Origin: Liquidambar formosana
Taxonomy: Eukaryota; Streptophyta; Magnoliopsida; Saxifragales; Altingiaceae
Reading direction: 5' to 3'
DNA: 64,000 nucleotides
NCBI GenBank assembly: GCA_039720395.1
Contig: CM077827.1
Location: 15,105,615 to 15,169,614, forward strand
Below, in pieces: positions 41,701 to 56,609 of the stretch. The notes beneath the pieces were generated by a model. It did no database searches, was not told where the DNA came from, and worked only from the letters and a program-made list of their open reading frames with translations. Positions within the stretch are counted from its first letter, which is position 1, and the number at the start of each line of letters is the position of its first letter. Both the position numbers and the translations under genes were made by a program.

Positions 41701-44700
41701 CCGTTGGAATCTTACGAAAAAAAATAGAATAGTAGAGGGTTGTAGGCTTGGTAGCAATAAGGACTACTATCAATTCACAAGAAGCTTTGGAATCTGAAGA
41801 AAACAAAAAGGCTGATGATATATTCGATATATCCATGATATATATTCGATATATTCGATATTTACCAATATTTTCAATATATCCACGATAGTTTCGATTT
41901 TTTGGTCCTACTTTTAGGTTCAAGTCACTAGAAAGGTTATATGATGTTCTTGCATTGTAACCAAAATAAACAAATAAATAAATAATGTCTTCCATACATA
42001 ATTTAAAGGGTGTCCATGAGGTTAAAGAATGACTCTTCCCCTATCATATTCAAGATATCAAGCATAAATGGGGAGAATTCCTTCACACAGTCCCGAATAG
42101 ATCCAGTATGCTTTGTATGCTTTAGCCTTTTCATCTTCTTCCTATCTTGACATACTACATCTTCCTATTTTCAATCTTAAAGTCCTCCCAAGTGTCTATG
42201 GTGCACATACCTTTTTCGATGTTGTTAAATTTCGAACCTAAAAGCCTAAGTTGTTAGGTGGAGGGCCCAAACAAGTATGTAACACCATATTGAACTCAAT
42301 ATTAATCGATGTGAGATTTGAGACTTCCCAACACTCCCCCTCACGCGTGGGCCTAATACAACAAGAATGCGCCTATCACGTAGACAACAACAATAACGGA
42401 ATCACAGATAGAACGGGCCCAAGAACAACCACAACAACAATGACTGACTCTAATACCAGGTCAAGTTCCCAACCTAAAAGCCTAAGCTGTTAGATGAACG
42501 GCTCAAACAAGTATATGAAGCTATATCAAAGTCCCATCTTTAGACAATGTCCGATGTGGGACTTCCCGACACTCCCCTTCACATGTAGACCTAATAAGAT
42601 AAAAACGGGTCTATCTCATGGACAACAAAGATGGGCTCACAAAAAAAAACAGGCCTAAGAACAACAAGCTCTGATGCCATGTTAAGTTTCCAACCTAGAA
42701 GCTTAAGCTGTAAGGTGGAGGGCCCAAATAGGTATATGAAGTAATGTAAAACCCAATATTTGGACAAAGTGAGATGTGGTAGCTTCCCAACAGCAATCAT
42801 GTCTTAATCCCAACTACTTGTGGCATATAGTTCAAGATCTTAATACTAGGCCGTACAGCCTGTACTACATGTAACCCAACTAGTTCACTTATAAATTTAC
42901 ATAACCAAAAAAAAAAAAAAAAAGAGGATATTGTGAGAATGAACAAAGCATGCAGTTATAGAACTTTGGCTCAACCGACAATTTAACAGGGGAAACTAAA
43001 AGAGGGGGGGAAGAGAGAGAAATAACCACAAATTTTTTTTAGTCAACAGTTTAAAGAAAGCTTTCCAAACAAGTTGAAATGGAAAAGGAAGGCATATAGC
43101 CACATGTAGTTACATATTGAGCAAATAATTCACCTGTCCACCAAAATTGAAGATAACCAGCTTCACATCATCACCAACTCCAAGCTCCCTCCTCACCTGG
43201 AACACAGAAAATTATGATAAATCAACATTTTAAATGAAGTCACATGATAAAAGGGCTTTAATAAGGTTTCATGAATCGAACCTCCTTGCGGGGTTTGTGC
43301 AACCTCCTCACAACTAGAGGTACATCAATAATATCACGGAAAGCAGGCACTGCCAAATTAAATATAAATTTTGAAATCAACCTTTAAAATTTTCCAGCAA
43401 CATATGTGCAGTCCAGATAAAGCAAATAACTCCACACCCCCCCCCCCCCCCAAAAATAAATAAATAAATAAATAATCATCTTGTGAGGTGCTTCAACCGA
43501 CGTACTTGGGCAGTATCCTGGGAGGCGAATTAAGTACTCGCAATGTGAATAATCCTCTGCTATCTGTATCAATTGTCAAAAAAATTAAATCATTTAGCAT
43601 GGCTACAGTGACTACACGCTGTTTACCATAAGAGACACAAAAGGCTGAACTTAATAAAAATGAGAGTGCAAAGTTCAAGACTTCAAGGATAACAATTTTT
43701 ATTTTTTTATTTTTTGGATAGGAAATGACGTTTAAAGACTACAATGATCAGGCCAAGTATAATATAACGTGACAAAAATTAATTTAAAAGGAAAAATTTA
43801 AAAACCCAAAAAAAAAAGGAGAAACCAATCAAAAAGGAAATATTCTTTATGTTTAAAATGCAAATAATCCACATTCAAATTGTTACAGAAATTTTAGAGA
43901 GTCACAGACAACAAAAATGCATATGTAAATTATTTACATCTATCAGTTATGCTACCATAAATACATATATACAGAGTCCACACGAAGTCCAAGGTCCAAA
44001 CACTGTTGTTAAACTCCCTATCCAGATAATAAAATCCTACAGTTCACAATTTTATGCCATACATTTTATTCTAACTCTCATTCCAGACTCACAAGTGAAT
44101 CAAATCTTATCTGACTCCATTCGAGATCAATAGGATCGCAAACTCAAGACTAAAATCTTGCAATTCTAATGAGATGTGATCTACGCTTTTTTTCAAAGTT
44201 AGTCCAAAGAAATGCCTTTTAATCCCAAATACATGAAAGGATGACCACAGAATGCCTTTCAACAATTTCTACTTATTTACCAAATCAGTCCAAGCTATCA
44301 ACTCCAACAAAATGGAAAATGCTTTGATGAGTAATTCATTATAATAAATATTACTTCCAAGCAGAATGTGAAGCCATCAAGCAAAAACCCTAATTCAAAA
44401 GTCAAATTTTTATTTACTGGTAATGAAAATTTTAGTGTGAAATTTTAAATTCATGAAATGCTTTCATTTGTAAGAAAAGATTTAGCTGGACAAATAAAAT
44501 AACATTAGAGGAATTACATTTATGAACCAGCCACTCAAACAATCAGAGCAAGTTGAATACAAGGAAATCAAAAGCAATAATGTATAGTCCTTTTCTTAGA
44601 AGATTAACCTCATCTAAATTTGGATAAGGTCAAGCATTGGGGACTTGTACCCCATGCATGGCTGGACTGTATGATACAACCCAACCATGCATGAGGTTCA

Positions 44701-44769
44701 ACCCCACAACGCAACTTAAATCAAGGTAAACTCGCCTGAAACTTTTCATGTGTGTGTGTGTGTATATAC

Positions 44770-44800
<31 letters not shown>

Positions 44801-47800
44801 GAATGATATATTAAATTATAAAATGATAACATGATGTGATGTGCTTTATATAACAATTAACAAAAACATTCCCAATTCAGAAAGAGTGTTAGTTGCAAGG
44901 ATGGAAAAGGGGCGGGTTTGGTAGAGTGTGCCACCCAACCCAAACCTATCTGACTAGCATCAAACCAAGTCTGAATCTGCATTAAGTTTAAGAATCCCAC
45001 TGCAAAAGTGACCACATATGCCCAAACTCTGTCCTACTTGGAGCAGGGCAAGGCAGGTTTCCCTATATATAAATATACTTATAATAATAAAAAAATGACA
45101 TCCCTAATAATTAATTTTTAAAAAATAGAGAATCAGATGGATTATGATTCAGTTCATGTAAAAGAAATAGTGCGAGTGAAACTTAACATTTCTACAAAAA
45201 AGTATAAATAAAATTTCCCTCAATAATGGTGGGAAAGCATTTTTAACACTGTAAAGATCTATCGGTGCATCCAATAATCATTAGCCATATATCATGTCTG
45301 TGTTCTTTCACCAGACATGACAAATGTATAGAGAACATTTGGACAGGAAAAGTGATCCAAATCTTACAAAGAAGAACAATTCCCTTTACTGTAAACCCCT
45401 AATGGGTTAACCCCAGGCCCATGCAAGACCTCGCAACCCATATGAACCGGTGGACCCAAGGCCCATGAGAACCATGGAACTTTGTGCTGGCCTCCAGGGG
45501 TTGCCAAGAGTTGAACTAAGGACTTGTGGCTGAATAGGATTTAGGTTTTAAGAATTTAAACAACATTTCAACAAGAAATTTTAAACATAATTCTTCCCTA
45601 TGCAGCAAATTAACAGGCAAGTATGTCTTGTTAAACATTCATCATCAGAATCTTTGTGGTTGGCTTGGGAGTGGGGGAATGTCTTGTTAAACATTCATCA
45701 TCAGAATCTTTGTGGTTGGCTTGGGAGTGGGGGAAGAGTACATAATAGCTAGGCATATGTTGGAAGCACAAAGCCAAATCTACATTATCAGCAGTCCAAC
45801 AATACATATCCATATCGCTGATTATCGATACAAATACAAACCCAGTTTCCTTTTTTATTAACTAATAACCACTTTAACATTAAATTAATAAATAATTTGA
45901 TGAAGATCAACTTCAATTTTAAGAAGAAACTTGACGAACAAGGGTTTCAAATCAGCCATTCTTAGATCAAAGAGAAAACTAGAGCTCTAAGCTCTGTTTC
46001 TTAGAGAAAATTCTGTTTACAATTTGTTAAAACTGAAAGACTAAACTCAACTAAAAAACTCATCCCTATATATAGAGGCTGTTACATCTTGAAAGACCAA
46101 AATACCCTTTTAACTAACTCTACAAACAACTAACTAACTAACTAACTAGGTAACTAACTCTACTAACTAGGTAACAACTATGATTACCAAAGCAAAATGA
46201 CAATTAAATGGAAATAGAACAGTTAATTCTTCCATTCAATTGCGTGAAAACCATTCTAAGGCTGTTAAGTCTTGAAAGCAATAGAATTAGTAGTTCTATT
46301 TTATTTTTTTATTTTTTTGTGGGGTGAATAATCCTTAAGCGATTGCAAGTGTTTCTCCAAAGGAGTGGAAAGGGGAAGATTAAAGAGTGGAATGAGATGA
46401 AGCAGAATCTTTGCCACCCACATCACCTAATGCTCCTAATACACGTCATTTTTGGAGATGGCAGATAAACTACCTGGTACCAATATTTAAAACTGTGGCC
46501 AGATAAAATTTGATAAAATAAAATAAAAGACATTCTAAAAAATTGATAAGTGAGGTTTCACATCACCATGGTCCTAAATCTCTCTGCAAGATTGTCCATA
46601 TCTCATTTCTCATCAAATACTAAATAAATTTTGGCATGCATATCAGTTTCTTAAAATCTCCACCAACATTTTAATTTTTCAAGAAATGTCTGCTGAGATC
46701 TCGAGTATTGAAGAGATATCAGTTTTTCTGTGAGAAATATGGAGTATCTGAGAAATTGTTGATATCTCATGGAGATATTGACATTTCATGACTCCTGTGA
46801 AATGTGAACCTTATCTTTTTGCATCCTTCAGCACACGAGTACTCAAGCTTTTGAGCCTTATAATGCAGCTATCCATCATTCAATGCTTCTGCATTATCCA
46901 TCTACCACTACCAGTAAATTATATATACTGATGTGTAGCAGTATGCAATAGCTAACAACACTATAAAGCCTTTGCGGCCTTGAAGGCTTGAAGTCTTCAA
47001 GTGTGGAAACTTAAACTTTTCACTTCTCTTGTGCATCCTCTTCCACTAGATTGATGGTTTCTGTGTATATGACATTATTATATAAGCAAATAAATGTTAA
47101 ATTAGTACAAATTTATGTTCTTTTTTTTCATATACTCAGCAGTGCGCACTTTTTTCACCCTACACACCACATACTTGTCTTATACACATTTTATTTACAA
47201 ATTACAATTTTTCAAATCTAAATTGCTTTATTTCAATGTTCCCTAAATTTTCATTGAAATTTCCACATTTTACTACTACTATTTTCCATCATTTCATGAA
47301 ATGGGCACTTTCTTCCCTTTAGAAATCTCTATCAATATCATGATTTAAGACCTCGCTCGTCACTAGCTGATAAACCCAATAAGGGAAGGAGAATCAAGAC
47401 CCACAAAGATAATAAGTTAATAACTCAATATAATGAAAATAATCACCTGCCAAACTATTGAACGATGATGATTTCCAGCAGCCATCACATATTCAGCATA
47501 GATGAAGTCCCAACTGCAACAAATATGAGACAGCTAAAACACAAAATATTGACAAATGACAAGTGTAAAAGGGATGAAATGAAAAGCAAATCATACTGAA
47601 TTATACATGATGAAACTGTAATGCCGGTATTTTTAAATTATAGTATTAAAGGTTTAATATGCATTTGAGTTGTGTATTATTGGATTTTGTCGTTTTGTAT
47701 TCATGCAAGGGCATGGCATGATTTTGATTTTGATATGCATGAACATGTTTATTTTACGTTTAAAAGTCATTTTAATGGTTTTGGGAAGGTTCATGGTGAT

Positions 47801-50800
47801 TTGGAACCATTTGGGCAAGTTTTGCTAAATGCTAACGAAAACTCACAAACCGTAAGGGTACAGATCGATCAGAGTATTGGCCCAATCGATGGGTAGTTCA
47901 GTACCCCCCTAGAAATGGCTATCGCGATCTGCCACCCTAAATCAATCAAGGGTAAAACCCGATCGATCACCCTTGATCGATCGGGGTTTGCTGAAATTGT
48001 TTTTAAAGTGCTAAAATGATGCATGTGCCCTTCCACTATCCTTATATCATCAAAAACTCGTCCTACACCACCAGATCTGCTATTTTTGGGTTCTCTAGTG
48101 TGGGAGAACTAGAGAGAGTTAGAGGGTTTGGGTTTGGGTTTTTTTTTTTTTTTTTTTTAATAAGGGTTTGGGTTTGGGTTTTTAACCCATTTTTCTCTAG
48201 CATGTCACATTGTGGGGGCTAAATTTTGCTCTTCTCATCTCATGGCTGCATTATTGGGGGCTAGATTCATCTTCTCCAACCTCTTGGTGAAGTTTGGAAC
48301 TTGTTCATGGTGGTTTGAGCATGGATTTGAGCATTGTGGGGTTGTCTTGAGCTTGGATTTCATGGGTTCTGGCATCCATGTTCATCATCACCAATTCCTT
48401 CGCATTTTGGAAGCTATTTTCCCACATTCAAAAGTTAGGGTTTGTATTTCTTTGAGGTTTAGTCACTATATTCTTACATCTTGGGTTTATTTTTGGCATT
48501 TGGGAGACTTGGATGCATTTTTGGAGTTGGAATCTCCATTTCCATCATCATTCATGGCATTGGGGAGCTAAGGCTTGCACTTGGGAGTTTGAATGTACAT
48601 CCTAGGCTTGGATTTACACATATACAACATCAATGGTGCATTTTCTACACATTTGGCTAAGGTTGGTGAAATTTTTATAGGTTAAAACTATTGGCATGAT
48701 AATAGGGTATATAATATCATAGAATTTGTTATTCATGGAATTTGAATATGTATATAGATGATTTGTGGAATAAATCTTGAAATAGGAATGATAGGTAGTT
48801 GATGACAAAATTTGGGAATTATGTTTATTGTGAACTTTGGATTATTTTATACATTTTTGGGGTATAAATGTATGGATTTTTATGGTTAAATTCACATGTG
48901 TAATTGATATATTTATCAAAAATGAATATTTATGTTGCTTGATTTTATCATAATTTGGTTTAATTATGAGATTATTTGACATGGTTGATGGTTTATGTGG
49001 TATATTTTTGGATGCATGAAATAGAATTTATTAATACTTGGTAAAAGTAATAAGGGGTCATTGCAGTTGGGCTCCTACGGTCATGGGACATTTTGCTATG
49101 TTTTCCTCTCCAGACCATGGGCTACTATGGGATGTCTTGCTGTGTTATCCCAAATCAAGGCTAATGTAGTCCCAAGTAGGGATGTCGTATTGTGTTGTCC
49201 TCTTGGAGGTTGGGTTGTACGCCCTACAACCAATCATAGAGATGATGCTTTAGGAATAAAGAACAATCATGGGATTTCATTTATTATGTCACATTTATTA
49301 TTAATTTAATAAAAAGGCTTTTCTATCATGTTTATTCTATTCTTTATATTTACATGATATGTCCATAGAATTAAAGTTGAGAATATGAAATCACAAGGTG
49401 TTGTGATTATGAGACTGTATATATATCTCTGTACTTAACTCTTAAATCATTCCTAGTTGAAGGTTCACTATGATGGACAATAATGAACCATAGGACTACC
49501 ACATGTTAGATTAGCTCGTTGGGAGGATAGCTAGCCTCTGAGCTATTTGTGTGAAGACACTATAACCAACATATGGGTACTTGTTATAAAAATAAACAAG
49601 TACACTAAATATGAGCAAAGTCATGAGATAAACTGAATGGAGTTTTTACCTACCCGTCAATCAATTTCTCATATTTGCAGCGGTACAAGTAATCCTTAAT
49701 CCTGAGACACCATGGTTGTCTTATGCATGGAGCTTTAGAAGTTTAATAGCACTAACTGTATATTCCATCGGGGTTTACAAGGGTATTCATTGGCTCTACT
49801 GCTTCATGTGTGAAGGCATATGGGTAATCAATAAGGGATCTATCACTCTCAATAAAAAGAAGAAAATGTCTCACAATTGACATTCACAATATAACTTATG
49901 TAAGTTTATGGCCATAGCAGGATGACTATGGAAAAGGAGTTTCTATAGTGCATCTACTTAAGTTGATATGTGTGAATGATCATAAATGTATTGAACTAGA
50001 GACTTAACAGACTTCCATGTCCTAATAGTTCAATCAGAGACATTGTGTATGATGGAAGGATGTGATCATAAACCTTAACAGTAACTGAAGGTTATTTGTA
50101 TGATTTTATTTCACCTCATTTAGGACCACACCAGGAGCCAGGCTAGGTGTTACTCATGGTTAGTAGAAGCCCTAATTGATATAAGTGAGTTATAATCAAT
50201 TAAGGAATTAGAAGGTGTTCCAATTAAATCCTTAATGGAAAGTGTTCCATTGGGCACTCTTTGTGCCATTACCTACTACTAAATGTTGTGAACCCAATAG
50301 ATCACACACCAATGAATGAAGAAAGACTTTAAGTTGTGAGAGAAAGGGCATTAGTGCATTGAGAAAAGTTTGTTGGGGCCATGCTTGCATTTGATGTAAA
50401 TAGAAGGGTTAAAGTGCAATTTAGGGAAATTGCAAATCCCACTTAGAGTGGGATTCCCCCTTGGCCGGCCCTTGTGGTGTGCCTATAAATAGCACACTAG
50501 CATGTGCTAAGACACTACAATACACTCCACTCTCTCTCTCTTAGCCAAGTTTGAGAAAGTCTCTCTCTTTCTCTCTTCTTCTTCTTCTTCTTCTTCTTCT
50601 TCTTCTTCGTCTTCTTCTCGATTCTAGCAAACCCTAAGGAGAACTAGAAGACAACTTGAAGACTTTTGCTTGGTGTGGATACCGTGAAGGCAAGACATTT
50701 GTGCTGTTGGATTTTTGTTCGTTTGAAGATCAATCAATCGTCTTAAGGACCTACTGTAAGTTCTAAACCCTCTCTTTGTAATTAGGGTTTTATTGTTTTG

Positions 50801-53800
50801 TATTATATCACAATTAGATTCATAGTTTCAAGAAATTGAATGAAAATTTGTTATTTACTTTCTTCTGCATTCTTGTTTTCTCTGATTCAATTCCTTACAG
50901 CTTATAATTGGATGAGTTATATACGTGGTTAGTATATTTTCTTTTAAATGATAAACTTGGGTTTTTATTTATATCATTTCCTTAGTTTGCTTGTGTAAAA
51001 TTGTATCTACTGAGTTGTCCAACTCACGACTATTTTCTTAAATGCTTTTTAGATATTACAGGAAATGTTTTATAAAGTATATGCAAAGCAATGCTTACTT
51101 GGAATTTTATAATGCAGATTATTAATGTATTTGCCCCGGAAAAATATGTATTAATTTTATTTTATTTGGGCCAATGGCCAATGGCCAATGTACATGAAAT
51201 ACAATTAAGGTAGTAATTTTAATTATTTAAGGTTTATCAGATGTGGAAATATGATGCTTGGGAATTGGGATGATACCACAAATGAATGGATGACATGGAT
51301 TTTATTATGACATGTTTTTCAACAAGTTTTATGATGGTATGTCCCATCTACGGATGGGTCATGCCTGAAATTTTAAAAAATGAATGCGATTTGACACGTG
51401 TCACCCACTTTTTAACAAAGGATTTATTAAAGAAAAGCTTTTTTTATTATAATTGATCACAACCTAATTAATTTGGGTTGTGACAAAAACCATTAAAAGA
51501 TACAAAAAATAAATAGATAAAACCCCATAAATAATGAAGAGAGGTAGGAACTAATTAAGAACCAAGTATAGTTACAAGTTCTAGTGGAATACTAGCACAA
51601 AAGTATATCAAACTACAGAAATACAAAAAAAAAAATATATATATATATATATATATGAGAACCCCTATACACGTGAGGGATACAAAAGAGAAGCGCAAAA
51701 ACTCCTGTACCTATGAAGCACGAATACTTCAAAACCCCCAATGAATCTGTATCATGTCTATATCGGATACTGACACTCCTAGGATATTCCCCAATATGTA
51801 TCCAATACTCTCCGTACGTATCTGAATAAAACCACACATTGCCACATCATCAGATACACCTCACATACTCCTCAGATACGTTTCGGATACCTTTAAGGTT
51901 AGTTTGTAATTATTTATTTTTTAAATAAAAGGGGTAAATTTAAAATACTTAATAACCATACTTAGATTGAAACAATAAACCCATTTTAGTTCTCTCATCC
52001 TTATTCTCTTCCCACTCTATCTCTCTCTTAGGGCCAACATTGTAGAGCAATAGAGCTAAATGGCTATTTCATAATGTTAATATCATTCTAGTTTTTTTCC
52101 TATGAATGATGAATGTGGTTGATGCTTATGGATGTGTTCTTTGTACATTTATTCTTGCATATTAATTGATTTTGTAGATGTTTCAAACTTTTTTTTATGT
52201 TTATTATTAATGTTTTAGACCAAATATTAATATTAATATATTTATTTATTAAAGTTTCCCCATTGTATCTTATCCTAAATTTTTTTAGAATTGCTAAATC
52301 GGCGTATCCATATTGCATCGTATCCGTATCCGTGCTTCATAGCCTTGTACCCTATAAGTGTAAAGCATCTACAAAAGTTTGAAGAGGGGCTCAACAAGCA
52401 AAACTCGTAGGTCACACAATTCAAAAGACAAATCAAAAAGGCTTCCCCTAGCTCTCTCTGTAGCCCATTCCTGCCCTTCAAAAGTTCTTTTGTTCTGCTC
52501 CTTCCACATTGACCAAAAAACCACATGGAGAATGATATTCCATACCGAAACTGCAAAAGAAACTATACTTCTAACCCGCCAACCCTCAATCAATAAAAAA
52601 GGAGATTGTGGTAGAACCAACAAATTCCAAAACTTTGAAAACAACTGTACTAAAGATCCCTGGCAATTTTACAATGCAAAAAAGGGTGATTAACTAGTTC
52701 TGACTCCTCCTTGAACATAATGCACAAATTGGACAGCACATCACCTCTTTTCTATAAGTTATCGAAAGTCAAGCGTCTCGCCTTAGCCACCACCCACACG
52801 AAAAGAGAAACTTTGGACAACGTAGCTTTCAACCAGCCAGAAATGGATCATAATTCCTATCTCCTACAAGAGAACCAAAGAAGCTCTCTATAGTAAAACA
52901 CCCATTAGCAGCCCTTTTCCACCAAATACAATAAGGGACTGGCCCTATCAACCTTTACCCCATAAAGCTTCTCAAAAAACCTAACCATCTCCTCCAATTC
53001 CTAATCATTTAAGCTCCTTTCAAACCAAACTTCTCAATTGACCACCTCACTAGACCAAAACCATGTTGTCTTTCACCCAAGATTCCTTGAAGACCGCCAA
53101 ACAAAAGAGGAGTGGATGGTCAACCGTTAGCGGTGTATCGCCACATCACACATCCCACCAAAAGCTAACGTGTTCACCTTCACCAACTTGGAACTTAATC
53201 TCCCTCTCAATCAAGTGATACCCAATCATCACAGACCTACACAAACCGAAACGATAAGGATTTTTTGGCTCACTAGTCCTCCAGCCTCGCTCCTGGACGA
53301 AGGGGCTGTCAGCAGAATTTTTCACAATGTTCTACACAAGCTAGGCATGCAACATATCTTTGTAACAGCTTGATGGGAAATGTTGAATATCATATACTTT
53401 GTCTCTTTATTATTATATTGTGCTGAAGGGTATATTTGTAATTGGGTTTTCTTAACGTGTGCCCTAAGGGCACATGTTAAGCTATAATTAATGAAGCAAT
53501 CATTGTATAGGAAATGGTAAAAATACATATAAAAAAATGCTGCAAATTGCTTAGAAAAATATGAAAATTCTTAGAAAATTGTGTAAATAGATTTCCCAAT
53601 ACAATGATTGCCTCATTAATTGTAGCTTAACATATTCCCTTAAGGCGCACGTTAAGAAAACCCTTTGGTAATTATACTTAGAAAGTAATATAAATAAGAA
53701 TAATAGAAGGAGAGAACCCTAAAGTTTGACTCTCTCATTCTTTCTCCCCTATCTCTTCTTCTTTCTTCTTCTTCTTCTTCTTCTACTTCTTATCTCCTCG

Positions 53801-56567
53801 ATTCACATGCATACAAGTCAACTGAAGTGTATTTTGATGTTCTCTTGGTAAACCTCAAAAGTGTGCAAGGATCGTGACGATTCTGCTGTTTTTTCTCTCT
53901 AAGCCAGCTGGTCAAGGATATTAAATTAAGAAAGGCTTCTAACACTTCTCTAGGTCTTAAATAAGGGATGTTTAAATTTTTTTGCCACCACAATGGTGGA
54001 AGGCAATAATGCTAATGTGATCCCACAAGCTATTTACGGTCAAAAAGCCCTTGAAGATATCTGAACATGTTGAGAGATTTTTTATAATGTTGTCAGATAA
54101 GGGTGTCCTTAAATTGGATTTGCACGTTTACCAATTCAAAGGTGGACTACCTATCTTGTACTCCTTAAATGAGATTCACAGGTCAGCAAATTCAAAGGTG
54201 GAGTACCCATCTTAGCAGTTTTCTTGTAGTTTCTTGTTGCTTCCTCTTGTGTTTCTTCATTGCTTTTCTCATTGAGGAGATCTCCTTGTCCCCTGTTTGT
54301 ATTTTACTTTCCCCTTGCAATAGAGTTGTATTTCTTGTAAAATAGAGAGATAAAGAAAGAAAGGAGGAAACAAAGAAAAAAATATGTATTATTCATTCAC
54401 AAAATTTTTTGGTATTTTTTCTTGAGATTGAACTATCAGCAAAAGATTTTTAAAAATAAAAACTGAAATTGAAATATTTGATGCAAAATCATGAAGGCAA
54501 AAAAGTTGCAAAGCATTAAGGAACCTTCTCTATGAGATTCAATCTTTTCTTCATCACTGTTTCTTGGAAAATTGACAAGTCAGCAGACAAATATTCATCG
54601 ATGATAATACAAATAGCAAAATTGCCAAGAACAAAACTAGGGGTCCTTCCAATCTAAGGGTAAAAGACAATAACTCTTTGCTAAAGTTTGTCCTTGGATA
54701 TTGGGCTCCCTATGAGAGCGGCATAACAGTCATACAAATAACAAATATTATCTAAAATGCGAATAACAGAAACTACAAAAGCTCATCAAGTAGCACGAAA
54801 TGGTTATTTACCTAAAGTTAGTCACACAAACAGAGCGAATTCCAGCATCCGCTGCTGCACGGCATGCAACTGGAACAACATCCGAAACCTGTTTAGTAAA
54901 GAAATTAGTGAATGTCACAAGAAACCCTTTCCTCTAATGGAAGGATAATCCAACATAAATCCATGGCTATGATTAAACATATTTACACAATAACAGCTGT
55001 AAACAATTATATACTTAAGATGTCTGAAATGATATTCATTGAAGCAGAAGCTTCGCAAGAGCCTACTGCTATAACTGCAAGAAAGGTTAAAATTCAAGCA
55101 TATATAAGACACGAAGCATTCAAATACCACTAAGTCAGCTTTGATGGAGTTCAGCCACTCTATCTCCGTTGCCAAAATAGAAGCCCGAGGCACTACAGCT
55201 GTCTCTGAATACTATATCAACCAAAAGAACAGAGAACAATTTTAGATAATTAAACTAGGATACAATAGAAAAAATCATTAAGAAAGTAATGCCTATGACC
55301 ATGACCAGCATGAACAACAAATTAAAAACCACAATGAACTCATTTAAGTAAATTTTACAGTGACATAAGAATAATTTGAAGTCATATATCTGCTAACATC
55401 ATAACTAAAATCAACAAAAGGCTATAATATTTAAAAGACATTTTTTATTTATCAACATACCTTCTCCAAGGAGGCAAGGCGATCTACTGTCAATGCATCT
55501 GCCTGAACTGCTCCACAGTCTAACAGTACCTGAAATCCCCCATATACAGATAAGGGCTAGGGCCGGGGGGGCAAAATTTCTTATAATAATTTTACATTAT
55601 TCTCAATTACCTTTTATGAGATTTTTATTTTATGAAATTTTTCATCCATAAAAATTGTGAGTTCATGGCTACTGTTATTTAAATAATGTGATATTGTAAA
55701 TAAAATGAAAATAAATAAATAAATAAATAAAAACCATCCCTAGATCCTGACCCTATATAAAAATACACTTTTCAAAATATGGTTTCTAACTTAATATGGT
55801 TAAAAAACGCAAAAATGTAGAAAAACATAATGGTAAAAGGACATCCCTAATAAAGAGGAAATAATCTCTCTACCATCTACCAATGACAAAAATAAAAAAA
55901 GGTGCATGGGGAGGTTGGGATTCGGATCTTAATTGAGCTGACTTTTGGCACACTATATTAATCCAAGAGACCCATCAGATAATGAATTTGAAATTTCTTT
56001 CCTCATATTTTTCTTTGATAGTTGGGTCTTATTCCCGTGCTAAAATGGCATGAGAACACAAACAAACTGCACAGTAAAATAGTGTACATGTATAGTCAAG
56101 AAGACGCTAAAAATTTATAATCATTCAAGCAGCAAGAAACACTCTGTGGGGTTGATATAATGATCATCTCGTCACATAGTGCACATCACTTAATAGGAGC
56201 CACCACATATAAAATAAGGAGCCTCTTCATCCATGTACTTCCTAAAGCATAGAAATTGAACCTTTTTTCGATAAGCAAGCATAGAAATTGAATCAAATGA
56301 TTTAAATCTAAGTGGGTAAACTGAGGGGACCCACATATCGTAAATTTGTAATTATGTGAAAATCGTTCGTGGGTGGACCGCACAAATCCAGTCATGCTAT
56401 AATTCTTCATCAATATTTTTCTCTATCTACGTTACATTGGACGTGTACCAAAAGGTGGTCAATTCTATTCCAGCATGGTAAGCCCGGATTAATATGCCAC
56501 GTCAGCATATAAGCCCACCAGATGGTGGTTCAAAGAGAGAAGCTTTTCAAACCAAAAACAAAAAAGA

Positions 56568-56609
<42 letters not shown>

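Noticed and set aside
45380..45535. Possible SINE with GTTCAACTC-like box
   Set aside because: Only one weak box is visible and no A box at a suitable distance.
48016..48571. Overlapping plus-strand ORFs of 68 and 119 codons
   Set aside because: They lie in the R/U5-like part of a gypsy LTR; composition is low-complexity and no domain is recognisable.
54757..55133. Plus-strand ORFs around exons 4-5
   Set aside because: Antisense shadows of ARA1 exons; no independent similarity.
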